DNA of 61,041 nt from Planotetraspora phitsanulokensis (GTDB lineage Bacteria > Actinomycetota > Actinomycetes > Streptosporangiales > Streptosporangiaceae). Under the pieces are notes generated by a model. It worked only from the letters and a program-made list of their open reading frames with translations. It was not told the DNA's origin and searched no databases. The position numbers and the translations under genes are program-made. The stretch spans positions 1 through 61,041 of the forward strand of contig NZ_BOOP01000053.1 of NCBI RefSeq assembly GCF_016863295.1. Reading direction: 5' to 3'. How positions within the stretch are numbered: position 1 is the first letter of the stretch; each line of letters starts with the position of its first letter. Positions 36,124 through 45,202 of this stretch are shown here, in pieces.

Positions 36124-36915
36124 CTATGACCAGCTGATTGTCCCGAGGTCGTAGTACTTGTTGAAGTCCGGCGACGGATCTCCGGGGTAATGGCCCTCGC
36201 TGCCGTACGGCGGGTCCATGTACTGGAGCCCTGTGATCGGCCGCGACGGGGTCGACACGTTGAACACGCAGGTGACCCATCGATCGCCCCTGTGATCGAA
36301 CGACTCCGGCTGGGGGGTCTCCGGACAGTTGGGCAGGTCTCCGACGAACCCCATGAGGATGACGTCGGACGGGCCTCCGTCGCGGAACACGGGACTGAAC
36401 CGGAGCGGGTACAACGACAGGGCGTTGCCGCTTTCGTTGGTGATGACGACATTGGAGTAGTACGCCGTGCGAGTCTTGAGCAACGCCCGGCTGTCGGCGT
36501 CGAAGTCGCCCCCGATGGTGGTGGCCGGGGCACGCCGGATCGGGTGCACGATGATGCCCAGCACGCCTTCGGAGTAGGTCTTCCTCGAGCGGTCGTACTG
36601 ACGGACGGGCACGATCGCCTTCTGCCCGAACCGCAGTCGCGTCCCCGGCCGGGTCATCTTCCCGGTCAGCCGCACTGGCCGGGTCGGCGGCGTGGTCGTG
36701 CCGAACGAGGATGGGACCGGTGTCGCCGGCGACGAAGCCGGGGCAAGGGGTGGCGTCGGGGATCCAGGTGAGGAGACTGGCCGCGTGGTATCGCGGGCTG
36801 TGGAACAGCCCGACGCCGGCAGCCCGCCGATCAGAACGAGGGCGCAGGACAAGGCCCTGACCCGGCGAAGCGGGGACCTGTCCGTGGCAGACCTGGGAAT
36901 GTTGCTCACACGCAT
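36124..36915 (-). CDS. Secreted lipoprotein, unknown function
   Basis: A 263-residue protein with a lipoprotein signal: basic N-region, hydrophobic core ALSCALVLIGGL, and lipobox LPASGC, so it is anchored outside the membrane. A Pro/Ser/Thr linker (SPGSPTPPLAPASSP) follows, then a beta-rich domain (KAIVPVRQYDRSRKTYSEGV, YYSNVVITNESGNALSLYPL) like the DUF4352-type immunoglobulin-like fold in extracellular proteins. GGGGGAG precedes ATG 36915. Confidence 0.75.
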   Translation of the reverse strand: MRVSNIPRSATDRSPLRRVRALSCALVLIGGLPASGCSTARDTTRPVSSPGSPTPPLAPASSPATPVPSSFGTTTPPTRPVRLTGKMTRPGTRLRFGQKAIVPVRQYDRSRKTYSEGVLGIIVHPIRRAPATTIGGDFDADSRALLKTRTAYYSNVVITNESGNALSLYPLRFSPVFRDGGPSDVILMGFVGDLPNCPETPQPESFDHRGDRWVTCVFNVSTPSRPITGLQYMDPPYGSEGHYPGDPSPDFNKYYDLGTISWS

Positions 36916-37158
36916 GATGTCTCCCCCGGGGACCGGTCTTGAAGTAGTGCGACTCGAGGCTTCCCAAGGAGAGGTATCGACGAATGCCTCCCGCCGCAAG
37001 GGGGCCCGATCCGATCGTCAGGATCGGCCCTTCCTGACGTGCCGGGGGCCATGGCGGCCGGGCGGCTATGCTCAGTCGTCGATCGTCGCGGTGGCCTCGA
37101 TCGTGGCAGTGAGAGTGCCGCCGATGCCCACCAGGGCGACGAGGAACTCGTTCGTCAT

Positions 37159-38691
37159 GCGGTCGATCTCCCGGCCAAGGCGAACGCGACCTTCCGGTTC
37201 CTGCACGACGTGAAGGTGCCGGCGATGCTGCACGGGCGGGTGGTGCGGCCCACAGGACGCAACGCCACGCAACCCGTCATCGACAATCTCGACCGGGCCA
37301 AGGCGATCGCGGGCTTCGTCGACGTCGTGCAACGCGACCGGTTCATCGGCGTGGTGGCCACGTCGGGGTGGGCCGCATCCGCCGCGGCCTCCTCCAGGAC
37401 CGGCATAACGGTCAGCTGGACCAACGGGCCCAAGATGATCGCTCAGGTCGACCTTCCTACGGCGGTCCGCGACCCGGCCAATCACTACACCTCGATGGTC
37501 GAGATCGATGAGAACGTCGACCCGATCCTCGCCGGCGCCGACAAGGTGCTGAGCTCGCAGTACTTCTCCCCCTTCCACATGCACGCCGGGATGGGCGCGT
37601 CCAGCGCGGTCGCCGACGTCCGTCAAGCACCGGACCCGGAAACGGGCATCCAGGCGACCATCTGGTCGGGCACCCAGGACGTCAACGCCCTCGCCGGGGC
37701 GATCGCTCCGCTGCTCGGACTCCCCCGTTCCGCCGTCCGGGTGATCTACGTGGAAGCGACCGGGTGCTACGGGCACAACGGTGCCGACGACTGTGCCGCC
37801 GATGCCGCTGTGCTCTCCCAGGCCGTCGGCAAGCCGGTGCGCGTGCAGTGGACCCGGCAGGACGAACACGGCTGGGAGCCGCTCGGCGGAGCTCAGGCAC
37901 ACGCCATGCGGGGTGCTCTGGGCTCCGACGGCATCATCGCCTGGTCGCATCTGAACTACGCGGCGACCGCGAACAGCAGGCCGGTCGCCGGTGTTCCGGG
38001 CACGCTGCTGGCGGGTGCGCTCATGGGCTTTCCGCCGGCTCCACTGCCGAGCACCTCGGTGGACACGTCGGGACGCAACGCGCCCGTGACGTACGACTTC
38101 CCGCAGCGGGTCCAGGCCCGCCTCCTCAAGAGTTTCGAGACGACCGGTCCGGCGTCCGCCGTACCTGCGAGCCCGCTGACGTACCGGATCCCGCGCACGA
38201 CCGCCCTCCGGTCACTCGGTGGCTTCTCGAACAGCTTCGCCAACGAGTCGTTCTTCGACGAACTCGCCCACGCCGGCGGCCACGACCCCCTGGAACTGCG
38301 GATCGCCTCGCTGACCGACCCGCGGGCGGTCGCGGTCTGCGAGGCGCTGCGTGACGTGTGGCGCCGACGGCCGGCCGGTGGAGACGGCACGGGCGCCGGC
38401 GTCGCGTTCCAGCAGTACGAAGTCGTCAACGCGTATGCCGCCACCTACGTCGAGGTGGAGGTCGACTCCGTCACCGGCAAGGTGACCGTCACCCGGGTGG
38501 TCGTCGCGCACGACTGCGGCCTCATCATCAATCCCGACGGACTCCGCAACCAGATCGAGGGCAACGTCGTCCAGGGCATCGGACGCACCCTCAAGGAGCA
38601 GGTGTCCTACACCGACGACCGCATCACATCGGTGACCTGGCAGACGAACGCCTCCAATCCGGGGTACGAGGTGATTATGGATTCGTTGTAG
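37159..38691 (+). pseudogene. Molybdenum hydroxylase large-subunit fragment
   Basis: About 510 codons of a xanthine dehydrogenase/isoquinoline oxidoreductase-type molybdopterin-binding subunit. Recognisable are LHDVKVPAMLHGRVVRP, IWSGTQDVNALAGAIAPLLG, CYGHNGADDCAADAA and HDCGLIINPDGLRNQIEGNV. The N-terminal part before LHDVKV and the end after NPGYEVI are lost (unrelated tail to a stop at 38691). The iron-sulfur and FAD partners are absent. Confidence 0.85.
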
Positions 38692-38742
38692 CACCAATGG
38701 GTGTGGGCCTCGACAGGCGATGATTTGGCTTATTCGGGTCCG

Positions 38743-39015
38743 TCATGCAACCGCTGAGAGGGCCGTCGGGGTCGCGCAGAACAGCGAGCGTGGGGTGAGG
38801 AAGTCACGGTGCCAGAGACCTGGCCCGTTCCACCCGCCTGCTGCTGGATCGGTGTATTCCCGCCAGGCCGTCCACAGCCCGTGTAGCCAGGCCAATGCCT
38901 CATCGTGCTCGGTGTTCCGCAGGTAACACGGGGACTCACCCAGCGCGTCGGCGATGGCCCGAGCTGTGTGTTCTTCAGCTCTACCAAGCTCCCGCGACAG
39001 GGCTCGAACCCAACT
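38743..39015 (-). pseudogene. DUF4913-like fragment
   Basis: The minus strand reads EALAWLHGLWTAWREYTDPA then GLWHRDFLTPRSLF, resembling DUF4913, a domain of actinomycete plasmids and integrative elements. There is no start codon at the beginning of the similarity, which butts against the MarR gene end, so the 5' part is missing. Assignment is by pattern only. Confidence 0.4.
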
Positions 39016-39035
39016 TTCACAGTTCTGATCAGTAG

Positions 39036-39518
39036 CTAGCCGGCCTCGCGTTCGGCCGCCTGGAGCCGCCGCCACTTCTCCATCGACCGCTTGATCTCCT
39101 CGCGCATGAACGCGAAGAACCGGCGGGTCTCGTCCAGCCGCCGCCCGGCGGGGGAATCGAGATCCAAGACCGCGATGCCCTCGTCGGCGCCGGCCTGTAT
39201 CCGGACCAGCATCGGGTCGGACTGGCTGACGAAGTGGCTCCAGGTGTGCTCGTGGATCCGGCAGAAGTCGTGCCGGGTACCGGGTTCGCGGCCGCGTTCG
39301 ACCAGCCGCACCTGCACCAGGTATTTGACCGCCCCCGAGATCGCCGACGCGCCGACGCCCAGTCGCTCGGCGAGCTCGGCGGCCGACAGCTTGCCGGAGT
39401 CGGTGACCAGCAGCGCGGCGTACACGCGCGAGGCCATCCGGGGCATGCCGGATTCGACCATGATCTGCGCGAACCGTTCCCGGAAATCGGCAATGGCGCC
39501 CTCGTTCGCTCGCGTCAC
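39036..39518 (-). CDS. MarR/GbsR-type winged-helix regulator
   Basis: A 160-residue regulator from the GTG at 39518, preceded by AAGGGGG. It contains a winged helix (KLSAAELAERLGVGASAISG, AVKYLVQVRLVERG) and a C-terminal helical dimer region. It resembles GbsR-type MarR relatives. An alternative GTG at 39575 lies inside the inverted repeat. It is divergent from the methyltransferase at 39608. Confidence 0.88.
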   Translation of the reverse strand: MTRANEGAIADFRERFAQIMVESGMPRMASRVYAALLVTDSGKLSAAELAERLGVGASAISGAVKYLVQVRLVERGREPGTRHDFCRIHEHTWSHFVSQSDPMLVRIQAGADEGIAVLDLDSPAGRRLDETRRFFAFMREEIKRSMEKWRRLQAAEREAG

Positions 39519-39562
39519 CGAAGCCCCCTTCCTCGTCGCGGCCTCAACAGTTTTACCGGAAA

Positions 39563-39586
39563 TCACGAACTTCACAAAATTCGTGA
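39563..39586. promoter_or_regulatory. Candidate MarR-type operator
   Basis: TCACGAA at 39563-39569 and TTCGTGA at 39580-39586 form a perfect inverted repeat with a 10-bp spacer between the regulator and methyltransferase starts. Confidence 0.6.
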
Positions 39587-39607
39587 AATAAGAGTAGTGT
39601 CTCTGTA

Positions 39608-40423
39608 GTGAAGGACACTGAACTCGTCGGAGTACAGAAGACCCTCAGCCCCGTCCTCAAGGCAAAAGCACTGGACAACCGACTGCCGGACCCGATCCTC
39701 GGCGACGAATACGCCGAGCAGGCGATGCGCCGCCTCGACCCCGACTACGACAACGGCAGATTCGGCACCAGCCAGATCGGCCTCGCCGCCGTGGTGCGCG
39801 CCAAGGCCCACGACGACTGGGCCCGAAGCTTCCTCGCCGATCACCCCGACGCGGTGGTGCTGCACCTGGGCTGCGGCCTCGACGCCCGGGTGTACCGGAT
39901 CGACCCGCCCGCCACCGTTGACTGGTACGACCTGGACTACCCCTCCGTCATCGAACTGCGGCAACAATTCCTGCCGCCGCGCGAGCACTACACCCTGATC
40001 GACTCCAGCGTCACCGACCTGACCTGGCTGGAACGTATCCCCCGCGGCCGACCGGTGTTGATGATCGCCGAGGGACTGGCGCCCTACCTGACCGAGACTG
40101 ACGTCCGGCGGCTGCTGACCGGCGTCGTCGATGCCTTCCCCACCGGCCAAATACAGTGCGACACCGTGTCGGTCTGGGCGTGGCGCACCTCGAAATGGGA
40201 CCCCTTTCTGCGCAAATACGACGCCCAGTTCCACTGCGGCTTCAACGACCCGGCCGTGCTGGCCGATTGGCACCCGCGGCTCAAATACGTCGACGAGGCA
40301 CCGATGTACGACTCACCAATGCTGATGGCCAAGGCACCGGCGAACGTACGCCGCATGTACCGCCTCATGAACCTGTTGCCGGGCATGAAACGGTCCACCC
40401 GCATCGTGCGGTTCCGGTTCTAA
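39608..40423 (+). CDS. Class I SAM-dependent methyltransferase, LCM/TcmP-like
   Basis: A 271-residue member of the leucine-carboxyl-methyltransferase-like family that includes TcmP-type O-methyltransferases of polyketide pathways. The SAM motif is VVLHLGCGLDARVYRI at ~83-98, followed by WYDLDYPSVIELRQQF and MIAEGLAPYLTETDVRRLL. The GTG at 39608 is followed directly by the family N-terminus. The divergent MarR-type protein is the likely regulator; substrate unknown. Confidence 0.9.
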   Translation: MKDTELVGVQKTLSPVLKAKALDNRLPDPILGDEYAEQAMRRLDPDYDNGRFGTSQIGLAAVVRAKAHDDWARSFLADHPDAVVLHLGCGLDARVYRIDPPATVDWYDLDYPSVIELRQQFLPPREHYTLIDSSVTDLTWLERIPRGRPVLMIAEGLAPYLTETDVRRLLTGVVDAFPTGQIQCDTVSVWAWRTSKWDPFLRKYDAQFHCGFNDPAVLADWHPRLKYVDEAPMYDSPMLMAKAPANVRRMYRLMNLLPGMKRSTRIVRFRF

Positions 40424-40455
40424 CGCGCCGACGGTATCCGAAATGGCCTTTGAGC

Positions 40456-40505
40456 TGGTCGAGCGACAGAATTCAAACCTGCGACTTCTTACTCCCAAGC
40501 ACTCT
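40456..40505 (-). tRNA. tRNA-Pro 3'-end remnant (possible att site)
   Basis: The minus strand ends in CGCTCGACCA after a T-arm-like GCAGGTTTGAATTCTGT (five stem pairs counting G-U) and anticodon-arm residue TTGGGAGTAAGAAGTC. The anticodon stem is defective and the 5' half is absent. Such 3' pieces remain where integrative elements insert into tRNA genes. Not a functional tRNA. Confidence 0.4.
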
Positions 40506-40646
40506 TTGTGACCCGTCTGCTCCTGCGACAACAGGTGGGCTGACGGACCCGCCTTGCGCTGTCTTTCGCTGATCTCCACGGTTTGTCATGGTCGTGTGCC
40601 CTGGGTGTGCCCTGCCAACTCCCGGTCGACGACTGAGCCTCCCCGG

Positions 40647-41021
40647 TCAGCCCGCCGTTCGCGGTGGGTGTGCGCGCGCGGGTCGCCGCCACGGCCAGTG
40701 GCCCCCCAACTCGACCTCGAGGGAGAAACTAAGGAACGTCCGCACCAGCACGATCACCGCGAGCACCCCCACGCCGGCGAACGTTGGCGAGACCGCAACC
40801 GTACGGATGATGTCACCGGCGACCAGAAACTCCAGCCCGAGCAGGATGGCCCGGCCCAGGCTCTGGCGGTACAGCTGGTACACGTCCGAGAACTCCTTGC
40901 CGCGGTGGAGTAGCCGACGTATGAACACACCCGTAGCAATCAAGGCACCGCACACGATGACGGCCACTCCGGCAACGTCCACCGCCGTGCCCACCGTCTC
41001 AATCGTGGTCGCGAGTTCCAT
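40647..41021 (-). CDS. DUF1622 membrane protein
   Basis: A 124-residue protein with three hydrophobic helices and the family centre YRQSLGRAILLGLEFLVAGD (DUF1622), followed by VRTFLSFSLEVELGG. The function is unknown. The start at ATG 41021 has GGAGGAG upstream. The C-terminus is arginine-rich. Confidence 0.85.
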   Translation of the reverse strand: MELATTIETVGTAVDVAGVAVIVCGALIATGVFIRRLLHRGKEFSDVYQLYRQSLGRAILLGLEFLVAGDIIRTVAVSPTFAGVGVLAVIVLVRTFLSFSLEVELGGHWPWRRPARAHPPRTAG

Positions 41022-41192
41022 GACGGCTCCTCCGTTCGAGCTCGCACTCGGCACCTTGTAGCGCCCCCGGTGAGGCGAGCGTTATGGCCGGACTGCTGGC
41101 CGCTGTCGACCGGCTCGCCGTGGTCGGAAAACGCGATCGGCGGGCCGCCAGTGGGCGGGCACTGTTAGACGCTGCGCCCGCCAAGTCGTTCC

Positions 41193-42062
41193 TCACTCTT
41201 CCTTCGGGGCCATGAGGTCTTGTCCGCGGATGTGCGGGGACTGGGCAAGCTTGACGCTGCCATAGAAGATCAGGCCCACGCCGAGGAGTTCGAGCACGAC
41301 CCAGGCGCCCAGGCGAATGCTCTCGCCGAAGAGCGCGACTCCGAGGCCGATGCTCGTCACGGGGTCGGTGACGTTGAGCGTCGGCTGGACGACGACGAGG
41401 TTGCCGCTCTGCAGGGCGGTTTGCAGCACGAAAACGCTGAATATGCCTGCGGCGACCATGGCATAGACCGGCCAGGTGGTCAGTACAGCGGCCTTTTCTG
41501 TGGCGAAGAGACGGGTGCTCTCCTTCATCAGCGCGGCGGTGACGGCGAACCCCAGACCGGACGCGATGCCGAGCAGCGCCGCACGGCGCGAGCCACTCTT
41601 GATCTTGGCCATCCCGATAAGGAACGCAGCGATGCCCCCGCAGACGATCGCGGTGATCACCCAGTCCTGGGCGGTCGGGGCCTGGTGCCCTCCCCCGGGG
41701 CTGGCGGAGGCGAGCAGTAGCGCCAGCCCGAGGGTCACGGAGATGATGGCCAGCCACAGCTGACGGTTCAGTTTGATCCCGAACATGAGCCAGATGATGA
41801 GCATGGTGAACGGCAACTCCATGATGAGGAGCGGCTGTACCAGGGAGAGCATGCCGAAGTTCAGCGCGCTCGCCTGGAAGAGGAAGCCACCGATCATGGC
41901 GCCGATGCCGCCCAGCCAGACCGGTCTGCGCATCATGTCCCAAAGCAACGACAGCTTGAACGCCTCGCTCTGTGGGGCGGTCCGTGCCGCGCGGCGCTGT
42001 AGTACGGAGGAGAGGGCGTTGCAGGCCGCCGCGCACACGGCAAGGATCACCGTGAGCAACAA
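41193..42062 (-). CDS. DMT-superfamily transporter
   Basis: A 289-residue membrane protein with about nine to ten helices in two EamA-like halves. It begins LTVILAVCAAACNALSSVLQ and includes LNFGMLSLVQPLLIMELPFT. It belongs to the actinomycete DMT family with resemblance to NIPA-type magnesium transporters. The substrate is not predictable. The 297 bp upstream contain no convincing gene. Confidence 0.85.
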   Translation of the reverse strand: MLLTVILAVCAAACNALSSVLQRRAARTAPQSEAFKLSLLWDMMRRPVWLGGIGAMIGGFLFQASALNFGMLSLVQPLLIMELPFTMLIIWLMFGIKLNRQLWLAIISVTLGLALLLASASPGGGHQAPTAQDWVITAIVCGGIAAFLIGMAKIKSGSRRAALLGIASGLGFAVTAALMKESTRLFATEKAAVLTTWPVYAMVAAGIFSVFVLQTALQSGNLVVVQPTLNVTDPVTSIGLGVALFGESIRLGAWVVLELLGVGLIFYGSVKLAQSPHIRGQDLMAPKEE

Positions 42063-42359
42063 AGCTCACCTGGTCTTCCGGCCCGAGGCCGCCTGCTGAT
42101 CGTCGGTGGAGGTCATAGGGCTTCGCACATGCTCCGGCGGTCTCGTGGCGCTCGACATCTCGAGCATCTGGCGAACGCGCTGGTGGCGCACGCGCCCCAC
42201 GCCGCATGCGGACATAGCCGGGACCCACCTTTGTGCTCCCCTTTGCGCCCTCCCCCGCGCGGCTCTTCGCGTGGCCGTCCTCGGGTTCTCCGGCTTTCCC
42301 CGAAAGGCGAAAACGAGGTCAGTCAGTGCACGGAGGAGCACAGGTGTAGGGCTCTCCGT

Positions 42360-43049
42360 TCAGCCTTGTGAGCCTTCCGGAACGCCGTCGTCCATCATGG
42401 TGCTCTCGGAGTCGGTCAGATAGACGTGCTGGTGACCGTTACCGGCATCTGTATTGAGTTGGTCGAGTTGCACAGCGCCGACCGACCATGAAGAAACCGC
42501 GAGCGCTGTCTGCCGCGCCGAAAGATCGATGACTGCCGGTCGGCGATCCGCCGGCACGCCGGCCGCCACGATGTAGGTGTCCACGGCCGTGTTCAGCAGG
42601 TTGACCGCGTTACGCAGGGCATTGCGCGCGACGTTGACTGCTGTGGATCCCGAGACGGTCTCCTCATAGCGCTGCCGCTCCTGCTCCATGATCTTCTTCC
42701 ATTCGGACAGCTGAGCGGCAGTAGCTGTTACGGCGGCGGGCCCGTTTTCGGGCGCTACCTTGGCCAAGCCTTCGACGACGGGAGTCACCGTCTCCTTCGT
42801 CTTGCGTGCCATGGCGGTCAGTTCGGTGATCTGCGTGACCTCACGGCGGGCCTCGTCCCGCTGCATCTCCGCCACCGCTCGATCTGACTCACTCGTCCCT
42901 GCGTTAGCGATGCCCAGACCAACGGGCACGCCCAGGACGAAGGCCAGCACAATGCCGATCACCAACCACAACGTGCGCCTGCTGCCCGGCTGAACGCCGA
43001 CGGCAGGGGGGCCAGCGGCGTACCTGGTCATGGTTGTCTTCCGTGTCAT
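42360..43049 (-). CDS. Membrane-anchored coiled-coil protein, unknown
   Basis: A 229-residue protein. A single membrane helix near 28-50 (LWLVIGIVLAFVLGVPVGLG) is followed by a long helical region (AVAEMQRDEARREVTQITEL, KKIMEQERQRYEE) predicted to form coiled coil, then a short domain. The start at ATG 43049 is supported by GGAGGG. No family is recognised. Confidence 0.7.
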   Translation of the reverse strand: MTRKTTMTRYAAGPPAVGVQPGSRRTLWLVIGIVLAFVLGVPVGLGIANAGTSESDRAVAEMQRDEARREVTQITELTAMARKTKETVTPVVEGLAKVAPENGPAAVTATAAQLSEWKKIMEQERQRYEETVSGSTAVNVARNALRNAVNLLNTAVDTYIVAAGVPADRRPAVIDLSARQTALAVSSWSVGAVQLDQLNTDAGNGHQHVYLTDSESTMMDDGVPEGSQG

Positions 43050-43287
43050 CCGTTTCCCTCCGATGTCGATCATCCAAGGAAAACGCGGATCAGCTATTCC
43101 GTCCAGCCCGTCCTTGTTGTGATGTGAGATGCCACAGGGGCCGTAGTGATCATCTGATATGCCTCGACCCACCTCGAAGGGCATCTCCTGCCGTCCGTAG
43201 CCGTTCGATGACCGCTCCGGCACGTCGTCCGGCCTCACCTCGGTTGACGGACCTCGTCCTCGAATTAGCGACCCGATCGAGCACTGG

Positions 43288-43624
43288 CTAAGAGACGACC
43301 TGTTGGTGGCGCTTCGAGGAAGTGGCGCGCGCACCGTTCTTCCAGGCCTGGGCGACGAGCGGCACGCCAGGGCGGTAGGACAGGTGCACATACGACGGCG
43401 CGTCCAGCAGCACGATGTCGGCGCGCGCACCAGGCGCGAGATGCCCCACGTCGGGACGGCGCAACGCCCGGGCTCCACCCATGGTGGTCGCCCACACCGC
43501 CTCACCCGGCGTCATGGACATGTCGCGCACGGCCAGGGCGATGCAGAACAGGATGTTGGTCGTATAGCTGGAACCGGGATTGCAGTCGGCGGCCAACGCA
43601 ACCGTCACTCCGGCGTCGAGCAGG
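43288..43624 (-). pseudogene. hutI: Imidazolonepropionase (HutI) C-terminal fragment
   Basis: The last ~110 residues of HutI are clear: [73 protein letters not shown]. The enzyme of histidine degradation is otherwise absent. The fragment is joined out of frame to the tautomerase piece at 43624. Confidence 0.85.
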
Positions 43625-43725
43625 CGGCCGCCTCGGCGATCGCGGCGATCAGCTTGTCCCCCAACTCCTTCTTCTGTTCGGCGCTCAGGTAGTCCTTGAG
43701 GACGTGCACGCGCACATAAACGATG
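43621..43725 (-). pseudogene. 4-oxalocrotonate tautomerase-like fragment
   Basis: About 35 codons ([32 protein letters not shown]) match the N-terminal half of tautomerase-family proteins. An AGGAGA site lies in front, but the codon at the expected start (43723-43725) is ATC rather than ATG. The 3' half is replaced by the HutI fragment. It lies 35 bp after the carbonic anhydrase gene. Confidence 0.6.
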
Positions 43726-43759
43726 GCTCTCTCCTGATCGAATGATGTGCCGGACGGTT

Positions 43760-44284
43760 TCAGGGTTCTCGTGGTGGGACGACGGTGTCGACAAGGCCGG
43801 TGAGGACGTCGTAGACGAGTCCGGAGACCTGGATGTCGTCGAGGCAGGGTTCGGCGCGCAGCGCGGCGACGTCGCGGGCGACGGCGGCCCGCGGGTCGCC
43901 GACGGCGACGGCGGGCAGGTTCTCCTCGGCCACCTCGAAGTAGGAGGTCAGCATGTCGGCCCGGTTCTGGATGAGCGCGATGCCGCACTGGGTGTGCTGG
44001 AGTACGACGATGTGCCTCTCGGACGTGATGTCGGGCTGGTTGGCCCGCGCCACCTCCTGAAGTATGAGCAGTTGCTCGATCGTCCGCGGGGTGACCCGTC
44101 CGCCGGGGTTGCGCAGCACGGCGATCTCGCCCTGCTGGGCGCCGAGTACGACGGCTGGATCCACCCGGGGGTCGAGGCAGGTGATGACGGTGGTGTTCAG
44201 GCTCGGCCGCATACGCAGCCGCGGGTCGAATCGCGTCTCGGCGAACGCTCGGTTCCGGCGGATGAGGGCTTCCAGGATGTTCAT
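43760..44284 (-). CDS. Beta-class carbonic anhydrase
   Basis: A 174-residue zinc enzyme interconverting CO2 and bicarbonate. Zinc and catalytic residues are in TCLDPRVDP (Cys, Asp-Arg pair) and QHTQCG (His and second Cys ligand). The length is short but usual for this actinomycete subgroup. AAAGGAA precedes ATG 44284. It follows the SDR gene on the same strand after 160 bp, so may be at the end of the operon that starts with NmrA at 47387. Confidence 0.88.
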   Translation of the reverse strand: MNILEALIRRNRAFAETRFDPRLRMRPSLNTTVITCLDPRVDPAVVLGAQQGEIAVLRNPGGRVTPRTIEQLLILQEVARANQPDITSERHIVVLQHTQCGIALIQNRADMLTSYFEVAEENLPAVAVGDPRAAVARDVAALRAEPCLDDIQVSGLVYDVLTGLVDTVVPPREP

Positions 44285-44446
44285 GGTGTGTTCCTTTAGG
44301 ACACGGACACTGAGTCGATGTTCAGGAAGATGAGCTGCCGGCCCGGGGTGGTGTTGTCGGGTTGGCAGCGCAGTACGAACCCCGGCGGGGCGTGCCCGGT
44401 GTGATCGCCATGAGGGCATGACCGACCACACCGGGCTGCCGCCGAG

Positions 44447-45151
44447 CTATCGCGATGCGAGAGCCGGGTACAGGGCGGTGACGGGCTGGGAGAGCGCGGC
44501 GTGCACGCCCTTGGTCATGTCGTCGACGAGCACCTCGTGCTCGTCCGCCTCCAGCGCGTCGAATATCGACGCGACGACGTCGGACGGCTTGTGCTTGTCG
44601 GGCGAGGGGTTGTCCGCTTGCATCGGTGTGTCGGTCGGGCCGAAGTAGACGCCGAGCACCTGCACTCCGTCCGGTGCCAGTTCGAGCCGGATGGCGTTCG
44701 TCGCCATCCACAGGCCGGCCTTGGAGACGCTGTGGGCCTTGCCGATCGCGAACCAGCTGAGCACGGAACCCACGTTGACCAGCGCGCCCTTGGCCGACCG
44801 GAGGGCGGGTGCGAGGGCACGGGTGAGGCGGATCGGTCCGACCAGGTTCGTCGCGATGGTCGCCGTGATCTCCTCGATCGGGGCGCTCAACAGGTCGCCT
44901 CGGGGGAAGATGGCCGCGTTGTTCACCAGGACGGTGGTGTCGCCGGCCTCGCCCGCGGCCCGGTCGATCGAGGCGGGGTCGGTCAGGTCAAGGCGCAGCG
45001 GCACGACGCGCGTGTCGTCCCAGTCCTTCGGGTTTCGCGCGGCGGCGTAGACACGGGCGGCGCCTCGCTCGAGGGCGGCCTGGACGAGTGCGGTACCGAG
45101 CCCGCCGTTGGCGCCCGTGACGAGGACGGTCGCGTTGTTCAGCGATGTCAT
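44447..45151 (-). CDS. SDR-family protein with His in place of the catalytic Tyr
   Basis: A 234-residue SDR starting with cofactor motif VTGANGGLGTAL and NNAA at 77-80. At the YxxxK site the sequence is AHSVSKAG: residue 140 is His (codon CAC at 44732-44734) while Lys144 is intact. A TAC to CAC single-base change would explain it. It lies 51 bp after the MFS gene in the same operon. A related broken copy at 48545 retains the tyrosine (AYPSTK). Confidence 0.85.
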   Translation of the reverse strand: MTSLNNATVLVTGANGGLGTALVQAALERGAARVYAAARNPKDWDDTRVVPLRLDLTDPASIDRAAGEAGDTTVLVNNAAIFPRGDLLSAPIEEITATIATNLVGPIRLTRALAPALRSAKGALVNVGSVLSWFAIGKAHSVSKAGLWMATNAIRLELAPDGVQVLGVYFGPTDTPMQADNPSPDKHKPSDVVASIFDALEADEHEVLVDDMTKGVHAALSQPVTALYPALASR

Positions 45152-45202
45152 GTTCTTGTTCCCTTCACTCAGGAGTGATCTCTTGCGGTGAGAAGGCCGG
45201 CG

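Noticed and set aside
35810-36154. Plus-strand Ala/Pro-rich open frame
   Set aside because: Low-complexity composition, no ribosome site, overlaps the lipoprotein 3' end; not supported as a gene.
38945-39020. Minus-strand sequence resembling tRNA T-arm and D-arm (GGTTCGAGCCC, then GGTAGAGC)
   Set aside because: The arms are in the wrong order for one tRNA and no cloverleaf can be drawn; the same bases code for the DUF4913-like fragment.
43034-43291. Plus-strand open frame of 85 codons
   Set aside because: Arg/Ser/Pro-rich with no start signal; overlaps the start of the coiled-coil protein gene on the other strand.
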